Source: Sipunculus nudus
Taxonomy: Eukaryota; Annelida; Sipuncula; Golfingiida; Sipunculidae
Assembly (NCBI GenBank): GCA_026874595.1
Contig: CM049316.1
Coordinates: forward strand, 18,933,839-18,997,838
Direction: 5' to 3'
Length of the DNA: 64,000 nt
The notes under the pieces are model-generated. The model was not told where the DNA came from and made no database searches. It worked only from the letters and a program-made list of their open reading frames with translations. Within the stretch, counting starts at the first letter, position 1. Each line of letters begins with the position of its first letter. Made by a program: the position numbers and the translations under genes. Shown here piece by piece: positions 47,851-61,400 of the stretch.

Positions 47851-50800
47851 AACAATCCATGCTACGTACGTTGACAAAATAATGATTGTTGTCCCTTTAT
47901 TCACGGTCATATTACAGAACTTTTAACATCCTAGCTATAATATAGTTGCATTCTACCTCTTATTTGCTAAAAATAGTCACCTGAATACTTTATATCATCG
48001 TCTGTCTGTTTACATGTAGAGGGCAGCTGACCCGAACCCTGCAGATATGAACCCTGCTCAAGCACATGCTCGTGGAGAAGGGTTATTCGCCTTGCTTCCT
48101 ATAAAAAAATGCCATTCCTTCTCCTGTGATGAAAATACTAGAGCGGCCGATTGGTTCTGAAGCAGCTGACATCACTCGTCACCTAAAGTTACACAAACAT
48201 TTGCAATAACATGTTTCATCTCAGATCATAGGTCAACACATTTTTATTGTCTAAACGCAAACATTTCTCAGGACATCATCCAGCACACGTGCTTACTATC
48301 TTCAATGCACTTGTATTATACGTTTTTATGATTCTGCGTGTGAGTAAACACAATCCACGTGTCTGTTTGCCATAATAAAACTGATTTTCCGGTCTTGCAA
48401 ATCGGCGACAACTCCCAAACTAGGAGAAGAAACATGAAAGAAGATATTCTGTTTGTAAGATGGAACTACTTTATCTGTGAAGTTGCGCGGTGTGACTACC
48501 AGGTGGCGCACGTGGTCCCTATATTTATGTTTTGCCCAACCAATCATGCCAGGTGAAAGCATATTTACACTTTTGTTTAGCGGGAGTAAGCAAACGGGAT
48601 CAGAATGAAATATGGGCAAACACCGTAACATTTTAAGGCACAAATTACACTTCATGTACATTTAACGTAACTGGGACATGAATAGGTCCTTTCTAGGCCT
48701 AAGAGGCCGAACTCAAATCAGCCTGCGACAGCGCAGTAAATTTAACCCAAATGAGCTTTTCGGTTTCCAATATATTCTCTCAATACTCTAAAATAACATG
48801 GCCGTCTATCTAACTATCTGTCTTACCTTAAATCCCTGTGTTTGTGCACGTGCTTAATACATTTCCTTTAATATTTCCGAATATCCATGTTTCAGAAATA
48901 TGTAAATATGATCCGAAATGGCGCATTTTGATATTTTGTGACTCCCATGTATGTATATCCTTTTCGATTGTATCAAGAATATCGCAATAGCTCAAACATA
49001 CTAATTCTTTGAAGTACGATCACATATCCAGAATTACTCCTGCTAACATCATAATTAATTTAAACCCACATTGTGGACTCCGGGTAATATATCACATTTA
49101 ATATTCCTTTTCATCAGCCTAAGTAAGTAGGCTATGGTTTGTTAAGGGGGCGTTGAAATGGTCATAAGGTGTGTCATTCGGGCTGTAACGAAACATCATC
49201 CTACGATACGTTACGTATCGAAATACGTACGATAGGATACATAAAAGAAGCATCATAGTTTGATCCAAGGTCAAGGTAAAGGTTTTTTGTTTCTGGAGGT
49301 AAATCAAGTTTCAGGTTTACAATGCCATTGCTGCAAAGCTTCTGGAATAAAAAAAATAAGGAAACAACCCCTTCTGTTGGTTTAATCAGTGGGTCAATCA
49401 GACGCCGAGTGATTTCCGGTTAACGATTGTTCCTCTTCCAGTTGCTGGGCAACTGACCATAATTAAATGAAGAACTGTTGTCTATGTATCATATGTTGTC
49501 TGTGTATCGATTCAGGGCCCACTGGTGATACTAGTATTCTATGAACTTGATATCGGGATGTTTCCAATCGAATCATTCCAGTGCATAATGTCGTGTTAAT
49601 GGAATTTAAGAATTGTTTGTTTTCGTAATTGATACCCTGGTTGGTTATTTCTGAAATTGAAACTCATCTACAGACCGCACATCTCCGCCAACATTTGGAT
49701 TCCGCCATTATTTTGTTTTACTTGACCCGTTGCTCATGACCCTACATGCAAATTAACTGAAAACAGGGGGAGGTATAGCATGGATAAAAAAAAAACAAAC
49801 AGGCAAACAGACACATGAATTTATTTCAGGGCAAATGACTGCCCATTTCATTAAATAAGCAATTTCACATTTGGGGTATAACATATATAAATTTTCAGTT
49901 ATAGTAAAAACATATAAAACATTTTACAAACATATATATAGGTATCACATTATGATTGGTTTAAAATGATATATACCTTTTATGAATTATTTTAATTAAC
50001 ACATGTTTTGCTAAGAATGCTTCCTTGAGACGGTTATCACCCAGCAACAGCCAATAATTCGTAAACTGAACATTGCACATTTCTTGTCATCTGAATAAGG
50101 ACATTTTAACCTTAGAGTTGTACAATTTAAACCTCTTAAGTGTATGGGGCTTTTAATTAAAGATAAGGGGCAGATCTCTATCGAAATTTCAGGGTTTTCT
50201 TTCGGAGACTTTGCATGGATGGTACACCGTACCTTCAGCTTAAAGTTCGGAATTCAAAACCGTAAAGCCACTTGGTTCCGCCCTACCACTAATAATCTTC
50301 TTTCGCCTTGTGAGTCCCAGGCATTCCCAAAACAGGCGATTGGCAGTTTGAAGTTGCAAGGCAGCCGTCCAAACTAACGCAGTGGACAACTCCAAGGTAC
50401 ATTATAATTTTGACCACTTAGCGTTAAGCCCTATGAGGAGTTAAAATAAGTAGATCTATTGTATATATTTTGTACGCATTCTGTGACGTTTATGTGAACA
50501 ATTTTTTCATTGTAATATGATGTAATATAATTATTTTGTCTATAATGTTTTATAATAATATTTGTTTTATAAATATTACTTTTATAGTGTAAAATACGAA
50601 ACTATATTATACTCAACGAATTTAACAGTTCTTTATTATAATACACCGCACAATTCTACTTCATAATATGTTTTATCCCATGTATATTATAGTACAACCT
50701 ATAACCCGTTCTTGAATGGTTCATTTACTTTCTTATAGATTGAAGTCAAATTTCTCAGGATTAAATTGAAATCATTTGAAATGTCCTTCACTTATGACAC

Positions 50801-50884
50801 ACTTGTTAGGTTCACGACAGTTCCGCGATAATGGTCTGGTGGCAGCACCGTCATTCATGTAGTGCACTTATGAGATATACAGAA

Positions 50885-51012
<128 letters not shown>

Positions 51013-51179
51013 TGGTAGATTGGTAGATTCCAGTACAGCCGCTTAGTAAATAATTAGTTTTAAAATATTTTAATATAATTTTTTTATACACAGTCAATAA
51101 ATCTTATCCTTAGCAGGCAGAATTCATTGCCCCATTACTGTCCCCGGATTCAGCTCAGGCTGACACACGGTGTGTTTTT

Positions 51180-51690
51180 TACTGGTGTAAATACAAATAA
51201 GCTTCATACCACATTGGATGTACCCAATGAGAATCCTATCTTAATTTGTTTATATCGGATTGTTGAGTGATGTCAATTGCTTTATGTGTGGTTAAGTTTC
51301 ACGTGAGACATAGGGCTCGTATATATTTACACATGATGCAACCTGTTTGCACTTTGTTCCCCTCAGATCAGCTTATCATCAGGGCGCTGGTTGTCTGGCG
51401 TGTCCATGTGGTTTTACCGAACGTGTGAACACGACAGGTTTACAGGAATGAATAATTACGTACACAACTGCTGTGGGTAATTCTGTCTGACAAAAAGGCA
51501 AAAATGGACCCAACCAGACAAATACAATCTCAGCTATAACTTTTGAAGAAGGCTAAGGTAAGAGCTCGTGATGGGAAACTCAAGACTGTCATTTCTGTCA
51601 TCATAGTGTCATGACATTGCAGATATTGTCCAAAGCAATCATAGCCATAATCAAGTAACATTGGGAAAGCCCAACAGTCATTGTATAGGA
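51180..51690 (+). repeat. Diverged duplicate of 43300-43830
   Basis: See the partner entry for the shared blocks. No RBR exons follow within the next 6 kb, so if this was a gene flank its gene has been lost or lies beyond recognition. Confidence 0.55.
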
Positions 51691-53284
51691 TTAGGGGGAG
51701 AGGGTGTTACCACCACGGAAATGCATGATTTAGTGTGTATCAGAGAGAAAAATGTTTTGTTCTTTTGCATTGTTTTCGACACTTAAATTGTAATGAAATA
51801 TGAAAAAAATATATTGTATCAATATAAAATTACAGTAAACCTTGAAAACGTATCTATAAAATATCTATTCCCTTTTTAAGAGATGTACCAGTAAATATTG
51901 CTCGCTAGAAATTGATATACTAGTCAGGGCCCCAACGTTCGACTTCGGCACTTGCGGGAATTCGACTTAACCGAGTTCGACACAACGAGGTTTCATTGTA
52001 TATATATATATTGTAGGGCAAAATAGAAATCGGAAGAACTATTACAAATGGTTTCGTTTCTATGACATTGAAGGTAACAAATTCCTAATCGGGTTTGTTC
52101 ATTTATTTAGTCTAAAAATATTTTAAGTTATATACCTATATATTATACCTACAGGTATTCAAGCATCAGTGCTATGACGCACCTGTCATTAGGAAAGAAT
52201 ACCTTTGAACCCCGAGTGATAGATAAAAAACATACGTTTACACTACATTCAAGTAAATTATATGCATTTACATCTGTATGCACGATAGAAAAATACCAGT
52301 GTTCAATGGAGGTAATTCAGTGCGCGTCTTAACAAATACTTAGGTCAAAATGATTTAATGGACAAAGTGCTGCGTGAGGGTAGGTGGAAAAACCAACATT
52401 TACTGTCAACTTCCTTGTTGTATCTATAATCGTCTTACGAAGTGTGTGCATTGTTGAACTCAGATCGCACATAAAGCTGAGTGGTTTGGTGTCCAGTGTA
52501 CAAGTATCTCCAGACATTCCCGATTTGCAGGGATCCCGAATTCACATTCCGTATCAATAAGGCCACATAAAAACAGTATTTATTACATAATCGCCTGGGG
52601 CAGATTAAGAGTGGGCGTTCCCTGCGCCCGACCTTTTTCGGCCTAAAATTGTGGGCAATCGAAAAATATACGATGAATGCTAAATTGTAGGGTCGAATTT
52701 TGCTTCTGCCATTGTATTCTTCCCAATATTTCTTCATAAAAGAGTTATTGTATATAGTCGCGTTGCACCACCGGCAAAGGTGTTTCAATAAGTCATGTTG
52801 TTGACCACAACCCCCCCCCCCCCTTCGTTTACAGAGATTCTATATCAGCTCTTTATCACCGTTCTTTTTCTGATCAAATCCTATTTTTGCCTCCGCAGGA
52901 GGGTATCCATTCATCCCAGTTCACACCTTAACTTGCGCAGTCATGAACGGAATCTCATACAACTTTCAGTACATTGCCGGGTGTGTTATTATCAGTGTGT
53001 GTTTTATTCGTGCATGCAATGATTAGATGATTGATGATTGTCTCAGTGAACACAGTGCACTGCACAGGGACTCAATATAAACAGTCGATATTCGTCAAGG
53101 GCTGTGTTTTTTTTAGTAAATCCCTGGGTCACATAAATGTAAGTTACACTTTATGAACCCTAGCGTGTATAACATACAGACCCCTTACCGGTAAGGCCAC
53201 AAAGCTGGGATTTATATATCACATGTAAGGAAAGTTTATTTTGAAAGGTGATACTTTTGTCTCTATACACTTGGCATCCATCAC

Positions 53285-53285
<1 letters not shown>

Positions 53286-53346
<61 letters not shown>

Positions 53347-53367
53347 GTGTGTATATATATATATATT
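53286..53367. repeat. (TA)n microsatellite with TG interruptions
   Basis: AT dinucleotide run broken by 'gtatatgtgtgta'. Confidence 0.95.
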
Positions 53368-55840
53368 TGTGTGTTTATTCGGAAATATTTGCATACATTC
53401 ACAGTACATCAAAGCAGCATAGCTACATTATTACACCCACATTTTTCATGTTTAGAAAAGCTATACCATATTTTCTTCTCACTGCACATACACATATAGC
53501 GTATAATACTGTAGCCTGTGTACTGTAGTGATCTGTGCTACACACCACATGCAGGAAGCATGCATTGATTTGTTACTGGTACCGTCGTAGCGAATTTAGA
53601 TTACCCTCGTTCCCAAATGCCCCCTGGAAATGAATTATCGGGGGTAGGGTGAATCGATTTTAATCTATCCCAGGGTGTAAAATACAATCGATCCCACCCA
53701 TACCCGTACGATTTGAGGAGGAGATGAAGTACTGGTACTAGTATAAGTTACAATAATAATAATAATTGTCGTTAAAACCCTAAGTTTTTTTTACTGTCTA
53801 ATTTTTTTATAGTTCAACATTTGTCCGTAATTGTGCGTTTTATCAATACACAGTTGTAATTTTTTTCCTTCTGAAATTCCCAAATAAGGATGAATCCTTA
53901 ACGTGTTTTTCACATATCATCAATCAAAGGAACATATAGCTTTCTTAGTTTCAGGGTGGGGGTGGGGGGGGGGGGGTGTGGGGGGGGGGATGGGGGCGCA
54001 GTTAGGGGACAACAGAGGTAACCTGACATCAACTTGAGGCTAATCCTGATTGTCATAAAATATTGTCTAGATTTTCTCTTCATAATACATCTAGTACAGT
54101 GAAACCCCTCTATAGCGGACAGTCATGGAAAAGCGGACAGTCACGGAAACGGAGGAATTGCCCATGATTACGGGGTATCCGCCCGAGAGGGGACCAGGCC
54201 CGAGGGTCCTGTGGCGGTCAGATGTCCAAGGTCCAGAGGCGAGAAACAAACATCTGTGAAAGATATGCGTGTTATATCGAAATAGTTTATCGCAACTTAT
54301 TGTTGGTTTTTATTTTTAGCTCAGCCGACTGAAAGTCAACTGATGTAAAGACACATCCGATGTTTGCAAACAAAGCCCCCCAACTGGCGCAGGCACACTG
54401 GGCCGTAAGGCAAGAAGCACAGCCCAGCTTGACTGTCAGCCATATAATCAACACAGTTTACCTATATAATAGCATCAGTGTATCTTTGATCAGTATCAAA
54501 TAAAAAGACACTCTGGCCTACAGTAACTTTAATTATCCCAATAAATTAGGCTACACTTAACCCATTGAAATAAAAGGCACAGCCTATTTACTGCATCAGA
54601 TCACATTTGGTCATTTCTATCAGAGATGACACTTGTGAATATAAGATCGTTGGACAGAAATGATAAAGTAGTTTAAACATCGAAGAAGACTTGTCTTCCA
54701 TATAGCTTATTCAACTTGAAACTATGTTCAATTTTAGTGAAAAAAAAGTCCATGATTTATTACAATAGCCTATAATTTGCATGAAAATACACTAAATGGT
54801 GCAGTCTCCCCAAAAAGCTAATACTACCGAATATACAAGAATACTCAACTGTTAATTCAGTCTCCTCTCTTAAACACAATTTAATAGATTTAAATTTTAA
54901 TATATATGTTTATCATATTCTTGCAAATTTACATAAATTTTGTCGCTCATCATTGGCCGATACATGTATATATGAGTGTCAGTAGTGCTGCAACAGGTGA
55001 TGTCTCATACTGTACAAAAAAAAAAAAACTGCAATCAAACTTGAACGCCTTTATATAAGTTATCACGTTTCTTTGGGACCAACTGACACTGAGGAAAACA
55101 TATTGTCCACATACAAAAATATGTTCCCTTCTTAACTGCTTCATAATTTTTATGGCTTATAAAAAGTTAGAGTCTAAAATGCCCCCCCCCCCCCTCCCAT
55201 GCATCCTCAGGACCAATAAATATTAGCAATATCATCAATCCCTGTCCTTTAATCACTATTCACATCTTAATGCCAATCCTTATTTAAAAAAGGGCAATAA
55301 TGCACCTCCCACCAAAAACTTCCATATTTTATATAATTAATGTAGTATTATTAAAAAGAAATTATTGATATCTTCCAGTACCTTGCCTGGGTTTCCACTA
55401 GTATATAAAAAATAAATACCTTTATATAGTACTTCAAATGAACCATGAATGAAAAAGGAACCTTCCAAATTTTGGTTATATTCTTATATTATTGTTATTA
55501 TAATAATAATTGCCAGGAGAGTAAATGTAAAACAATGTAAAGAATGGTTTCCTTTGATGTATTATTGCAATCAGTTAATTAATTATTTAGGTGTAGTAGT
55601 CGATAAATGCAACGTTTTGTGTTCGTTTAAAAGAGAGAGTCATTGTGTTGTTTACGTTTTATGTTAAATTGTGGCGTTTGATTAGAATATAAATTAATTA
55701 AAATTAAAATAATGTAACATTGATTATAACTGTAAAAAACATTAAAAATATATAAATTTGCTAGGGATTTTCCTTTTCAGTAGTTTGGATATTAATGATA
55801 TTCATATTATTATTAAAGTTATTATAATGATTTATTATTG

Positions 55841-55899
<59 letters not shown>

Positions 55900-55931
55900 T
55901 TTATTATTATTATTATAATTATTATTATTAC
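55841..55931. repeat. (AAT)n followed by (ATT)n
   Basis: A triplet run of about 50 bp passes directly into its own complement, so the two halves can pair as a hairpin. Confidence 0.9.
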
Positions 55932-56669
55932 AAGAATAAGTAACTATATGATAAAAACATTTATTGAATATTAAGTGAAGGAGATATATCTGTTACAGGT
56001 TATGAGTCTCAAATTAACTTAGGAAAATGAGTAATTAATTATGTCATCAGATAAACCTTCCATGGACATTCTCAACTTGGATCAGTTGATAGACGGGTCT
56101 AAAGACAAATTTATTCTGATATAAAGATTTTATAATTTGGAAAAATAACTCTGAAATGTGATTTGTTATTGGAAATGATCCACCAAAATGAAGGCTGTAC
56201 ACCCTTTTTGGCATAAACGTTTACTCCCGCCAACAGGGAGGTCCAGGTCTGGACAAGGAAGTCTGACATTTCTTCTGATGATTAGGTAAACAAAATTGTC
56301 CATGTAAGTCACGCGAATGGAACTGCACTTATGGTAGTAATGCATATTACAAATATATAGAATGAAGCGTGAAAACCTAAATGTTAAAACCTCTGACCTC
56401 TTGAATAGCCAAGACTAAATGCAAGGATGCTGAACACCAAATGGGATTGTCAGCTGCAAATTTAAATGTTTTAGGAAAGGCCTCCTGGAGTTAAAATGAC
56501 CATTTATTTGTAGGAACACTAGAATGACATGTTTATGATGTTTGATATGCAAAATTTGCACTAAACAGTGAGAAACATGAAGCGTAACCTAGAATGGTAT
56601 TGTAGTGTAAATAGCTTGTCCAGTACCTGCCGCAGCCCATGTTTTGCCTTACAGAGCACCACGTGGTCA

Positions 56670-57860
56670 GTGACCTGGTTTCTCCGACGTCATGATCGGA
56701 TGTGTCTATAGGAAGGGCGCTTTGTCCGTTGTTCGTCCGTTAGCAGGGCACAAAGCCTAACCCTAGAACCTTGTAACTGAACATCCATGTAGGTTTGACA
56801 TATGGATTTCAAACTTGCCTTATATACAGCAAAAACTAAATGAGGTCACAAAACCCACTTCTTTTGAAAGTGGAGGCATTTTAAACCAAACCTTTCATCC
56901 TAAACCTTCCTTTTTCCACATATAACTGACCTGCCAATAGTGATGAATCTGATCCCTTTTACGGTCACAAGGTCATAAGTCAAGGTCACAGGGGCCATCT
57001 CCTAACATATTTGTTTCAAGATAACAACTCATTGTTTGGATTGACATATTGGTTTCATATTTGATTAAATATGACCCTCCAATAAAGTAAGAACCGTTTT
57101 GATTTTGTGAGCATGGGATTAAAGGTCAAGGTCACAGGACCCAGTTCTTTAAAAAAATTATGAACCTTTTTTAAGTCAAACTGTTAATCCCAAACCTTCG
57201 ATCTTCCACATATAGCTGTCCTTCCAAAACTGGCAGACACTTAATGATTTTGGGTTCACAAGGTCAAAGGTCAAGTTCACGGGGGCCATCTGTCCACATA
57301 TCTGCTTCCAGATGATAACTCCAGTTTAGGTTGACATATTGGTTGTAAACTTGCCTTAAATACGATCCCACAATAATGTAAGAACCTTTTTGATTTTGGC
57401 CTCATGAGTTCACAGGTCAAGGTCACAGGACCCACTTCTTTAAAAAGATCGTGGATACATTTTAAGCCAAACTTTTGATCCCAAATCTTCCATCTTCCTC
57501 ATATAGCTAACATGCCAATAGTGACAGAAACTTAAACTTGTGGGGTCACAAGGTCAAAGGTGAAGGTCACAGTGGGCCATTTGTCCAAATATTTTCTTCC
57601 AGATATAACTCCAGATTTGGTTGCAAACTTGACTTATATATGACCCACCAATAAAGTAGGAACCGTTTCACGTTTTGTGTCATTAGGTCAAAGATAAAGA
57701 TCACAGGACCCACTTCTTTTAAAGATCGTGATTTCATTTTTAGCTTAACTTTTCATCCCAGACTTTCCATTTTCCAGATATTGTCAACCTGTCATAAGGG
57801 AAGAATCTGATCGATTTTGGGTCACACAGATTCAAACAGATAACATCAGCGAGACTGAGA
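56670..57860 (+). repeat. AGGTCA-rich dispersed repeat (relative of 11302-13400)
   Basis: Front 'gcgctttgtccgttgttcg' with 'agcagggcacaaagcctaa', then diverged units of about 140-280 bp. Each has 'ggtcacaaggtcaaaggtc' and 'cacaggacccacttcttt' blocks (for example 57123-57151, 57256-57280, 57413-57440 and 57541-57572). Contains perfect AGGTCAAAGGTCA (57261-57273) and AGGTCAAGGTCA (57123-57134). Noncoding. Confidence 0.65.
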
Positions 57861-58431
57861 TCAATCAATACGGTTAAAACAAAACAAGTCCTATACGGAA
57901 CACTGAGAGATCCTTGTTCGCACTAGCGACTTTTACTAACGACACAGCTAGAAATGACGCGCATACTACCGTTCGAAAATTACATGTTGTGTTATCAATG
58001 AAAAATACCCACGTCACTGCAGCTTTCAATTTTATCAGGTTATTTCCAGCCAGGTGTACGAGAAATGTGCACCATTATGTTCTCGTATTACTCCCTGGAA
58101 ACAGTCTCTCTCTTCCAAACCACAACAAATGCACACAGCCTTCTTCTGTAAATACTTCTCTTTTAAAAGATGTGCAGGACACTGGATCAACGACACTCCG
58201 AAGAAAGCGATGTGTTAATAGCCTTGCCGTACCTTACCAGTCGATAAAGAGTTGTGTGGTGTCCGCCACCTTAAGTTAAAACCTAGAGAAAATGAATTAT
58301 TCTTTAAAGTCTGATCAAAGCGGGACAGATAACAGCTGACTGATATAAAGCTCTCGATGGAAATTTTGACCTTGTCTTTTATTTGTATAATTGCAGGTGT
58401 GATGTTTTGAATCTTCTGGTGTGTTACTGAC
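57861..58431. other. Upstream region of gene D
   Basis: Contains the presumed promoter and a likely 5'-UTR exon with acceptor CAG ending at 58396. An open frame of 121 residues (57914-58279, plus strand) has no motif I recognise and no splice link to gene D, so I do not call it a gene. Confidence 0.4.
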
Positions 58432-61400
58432 ATGGCAGGATGGCAGCAGATATCTGTAAGTTAAACATTTAACAATAACAATGTAAGAAGAAATGGTATT
58501 TAGGTCCATTCATAACCTTTCAAAGTTGACCCCTGTAACTCTCAAACCCAGAGCGTTTCAAGAATATCCTGTGATTCTGCAATAGATCTGTGTGAAACAT
58601 GTATCATGCATTTAATGGACACAAATACACTTTTTCCGTACCTACTCTATAATTTAGGGAGTACGCAGAACTGGCAAATTTTCAGGTATATGCTTTTGTC
58701 TGTTCATTGAACGTGATATGTGGTATAATCCCTCCTTGTTTTCACTGTGTGTTAAACAAAACCTGTAAACACTAAACCATTTTGATCTACCCACTATACG
58801 CTAATAATCGCCTATCTGTCCGTATGTAAACAGGCTGCTCGTAACATACGAGGGAACATTAAACAAACACTCCTGGAAGGACAAGAGCCGGATGAGGAAG
58901 CATATGTCAAGTACCAGGAGGTTACTTTAAGCCTCAAAGAGAAATACAAACAAATTAAACTGGATGAACTCATCCACAACAACGCCAGGGTACTATTACA
59001 TATTATTTCCCACAATGTAATATATCGTTATAATTTCGTAACAGCTGAGATTCACTTTAATAAATTCCTAAGGGAATCCTATTCCGCTACAGGGAAAATT
59101 TGTAATAATAAAACAAGGTCATGCATGCCATATAGTTACGACCAGACTTGTTCATTATGCAGTACCCCTACAAATCGTGCGACCTTGCGAGTAGGAAGAA
59201 ATAAGTTAATTAAAGAGTTTAATTATGTGATGGAAATATTGATATTATTAACCTTGAAGTCATTTACACAGATAAGGCTTCAAGGTATTTAAAGTAAACA
59301 GAATTTTTCAATTGTTCCTTTTCATAGGATGAACAGTGGCACAGTGGCATCGATAAAGGTTTTGAAACTTTGGGAAGATACGGTAAAACTCTTCTTAGCC
59401 CGGCGGATCATCGACCAGATGAATGGCGAGTCATCCGATTCTCCAACCCCAAATACAGGAGTGATCTTCAGAGTGTAAAGGTGGGTGCTCCATTTTCCTC
59501 CGTTTGTCCGCTTTTTATATAATTTGTAGCTGAAAATAAATTGTTTGTAAATTAAGGGCGCAAATGTTGGAGTGAACTGTGTCAATTTGACTCTTATATT
59601 ACAGGCGTGTTTCTTGATAATGAGTTCTGTTTTTGCCTGTCTTACCTTCGTGTATAATCGTTACCAATTTCAGAGTGGGATCTTTAGGTCGGGGAATATT
59701 GCATTAGATTGCATAACTTTGTGATACATAGTAGAGTATCACTTCAAAGACCAACTCAGAGATGAGTTACGTGTCAGTGGGATGGTCGGGATCCCGAGGC
59801 CGGACTTTCATTACTTATATCATTTTAAAATACATCTTTCCATACAGAGGCGAATGATATTAATGATACTATCTGCAGGGTAGCCGTGACATTCTGAAGC
59901 AGTTTGGCTACATTCACGAAGATGAAGACGGAATCTATTTCCCTCAGGAAGGTGAACCAGACAGGGATAAGGTGGCCGCTGTACTGGTCGAAATACTTTT
60001 AGCAAAATCAGAATTAGCTACATTTATAGAAGGAAGACACAAGCAGCACGAAACGTTTTGCCAGCTCTTGCCAAAAGAATACAGGTAAATTTAAGATAAG
60101 GTCACCGTACTAAAGTAAATACATGTAGCTAATGAAAATAAATCAGAACCTTATTTTATATAAAATGAACAGGAATTTTTACATGTATTTCTATCCTTTA
60201 TAACTTTTTCTTTCAGACCAAAGCTAGATCGTAAAGGTTTTCGTAAAATTCCAAGCGGGAAGTCACCGGGGGTGAGCAGGAAACCGGCCAAACCCAACTC
60301 AGCGGTGGCAGGTCCAGTAATGCAAGAAAGCGCAACACAGCCTTTCAGGGAATTATACACAACGCCGACAGAGCAGATGCCTGTTCAAACGGCAACAACA
60401 GGGACGGCGCAGATTAACGCGGCACAGCAAAGGTCTTTGGGGGAGATTCAGACGCAGCAAACCGATCAAGCAGCAATAACAGCGATGCCTCTGCAACAGA
60501 ACCCAACGACGCCGGAAGCTGTCGCAGAACAGGTTTTGCAAGAGGGTCAACTAGCAATCACACCTACGTCCCATCCCAGGGAGAACCTTGCCATAAACCA
60601 ACCTAGTCCAGGGCAAGCATGGGAGCAGGCTGTGGCTTATCAAATTCAGAGACAACAAATGGGTCAAACACCTTCAATCGGCCAAACTATGCCTGGACAA
60701 TATCAAACGCCACACATGTCAGCGTTGCCTGTCCAAGATCCACTAATGACTCCATCGGTAATTCCGCCTGGGCAGTTGCTACAGGTGTCATCAGCACATA
60801 CGGAGGATCCTAGTCACGTGACAAATATGGATTACACTGGTTCTACCTGGGTCCAATCACAACCAATTGAGAGGGTTGGTATATCCTAATAAATTTGTAT
60901 ATTAAGTTAACCACATAAGTATATGCACATACGGTCTTTATGAACCGTCATCTTTAGATATAGCAACGTTAACTTTTTTGTTATTGAATGTTTTTATTCA
61001 GATTGTCAATGCTGGCACAGTAAAAATACAGAAGAAAGCAGTAAACAAGCATTCATCTGAGTTCAATATGATTACCATGAATAAAAAGAAATGAAAGATT
61101 CGTGAAAAAAACTTGCGTAGTAATTCCGTTTTGAAGAAATACTAAGCTTCTTTAATCCCTGTTTGGTATAGATCCCTGATTAAATATAGCATTAAAGGCT
61201 CATGATAATTACGGGTGAGTAATATGAGCGTATTATAATGTTAATAGGTGGACGACACGAGTCCAAAGGCTACAGGCATTACTGGACCAGAATATCAGAA
61301 TCTGAGAAGAGATGCACATGAAGACAGGTAGGAACCTTACAGACGATTTGACTGTGTATTTCAAAAGGTGATAAATTGCTTTTATATTTCCTTCAATTAA

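Larger units (their letters stand above)
51691..56660. other. Intergenic DNA with solo transposon-like ends and simple repeats
   Basis: No gene recognised. There are isolated pogo-like ends: 'cagtgaaacccctctatag' at about 54096, and the reverse-orientation 'cgaggtttcattg' at about 51987. A short AGCT-family front lies near 54318, a poly-C at about 52809 and a poly-G-rich tract at 53956-53990. No paired ends were found, so no element is called. Confidence 0.4.

Noticed and set aside
54096-54240. Pogo-like end 'cagtgaaacccctctatag' considered as a full transposon
   Set aside because: No matching inverted end was found downstream, so boundaries cannot be given.
57914-58279. 121-residue ORF just upstream of gene D
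   Set aside because: No motif, no splice link in phase with gene D and no coding-like composition that I can judge; may be UTR or chance.
58656-58683. Possible 28-nt microexon (AG before, GT after) in gene D
   Set aside because: 28 nt would shift the frame between exons that already join in phase 0.
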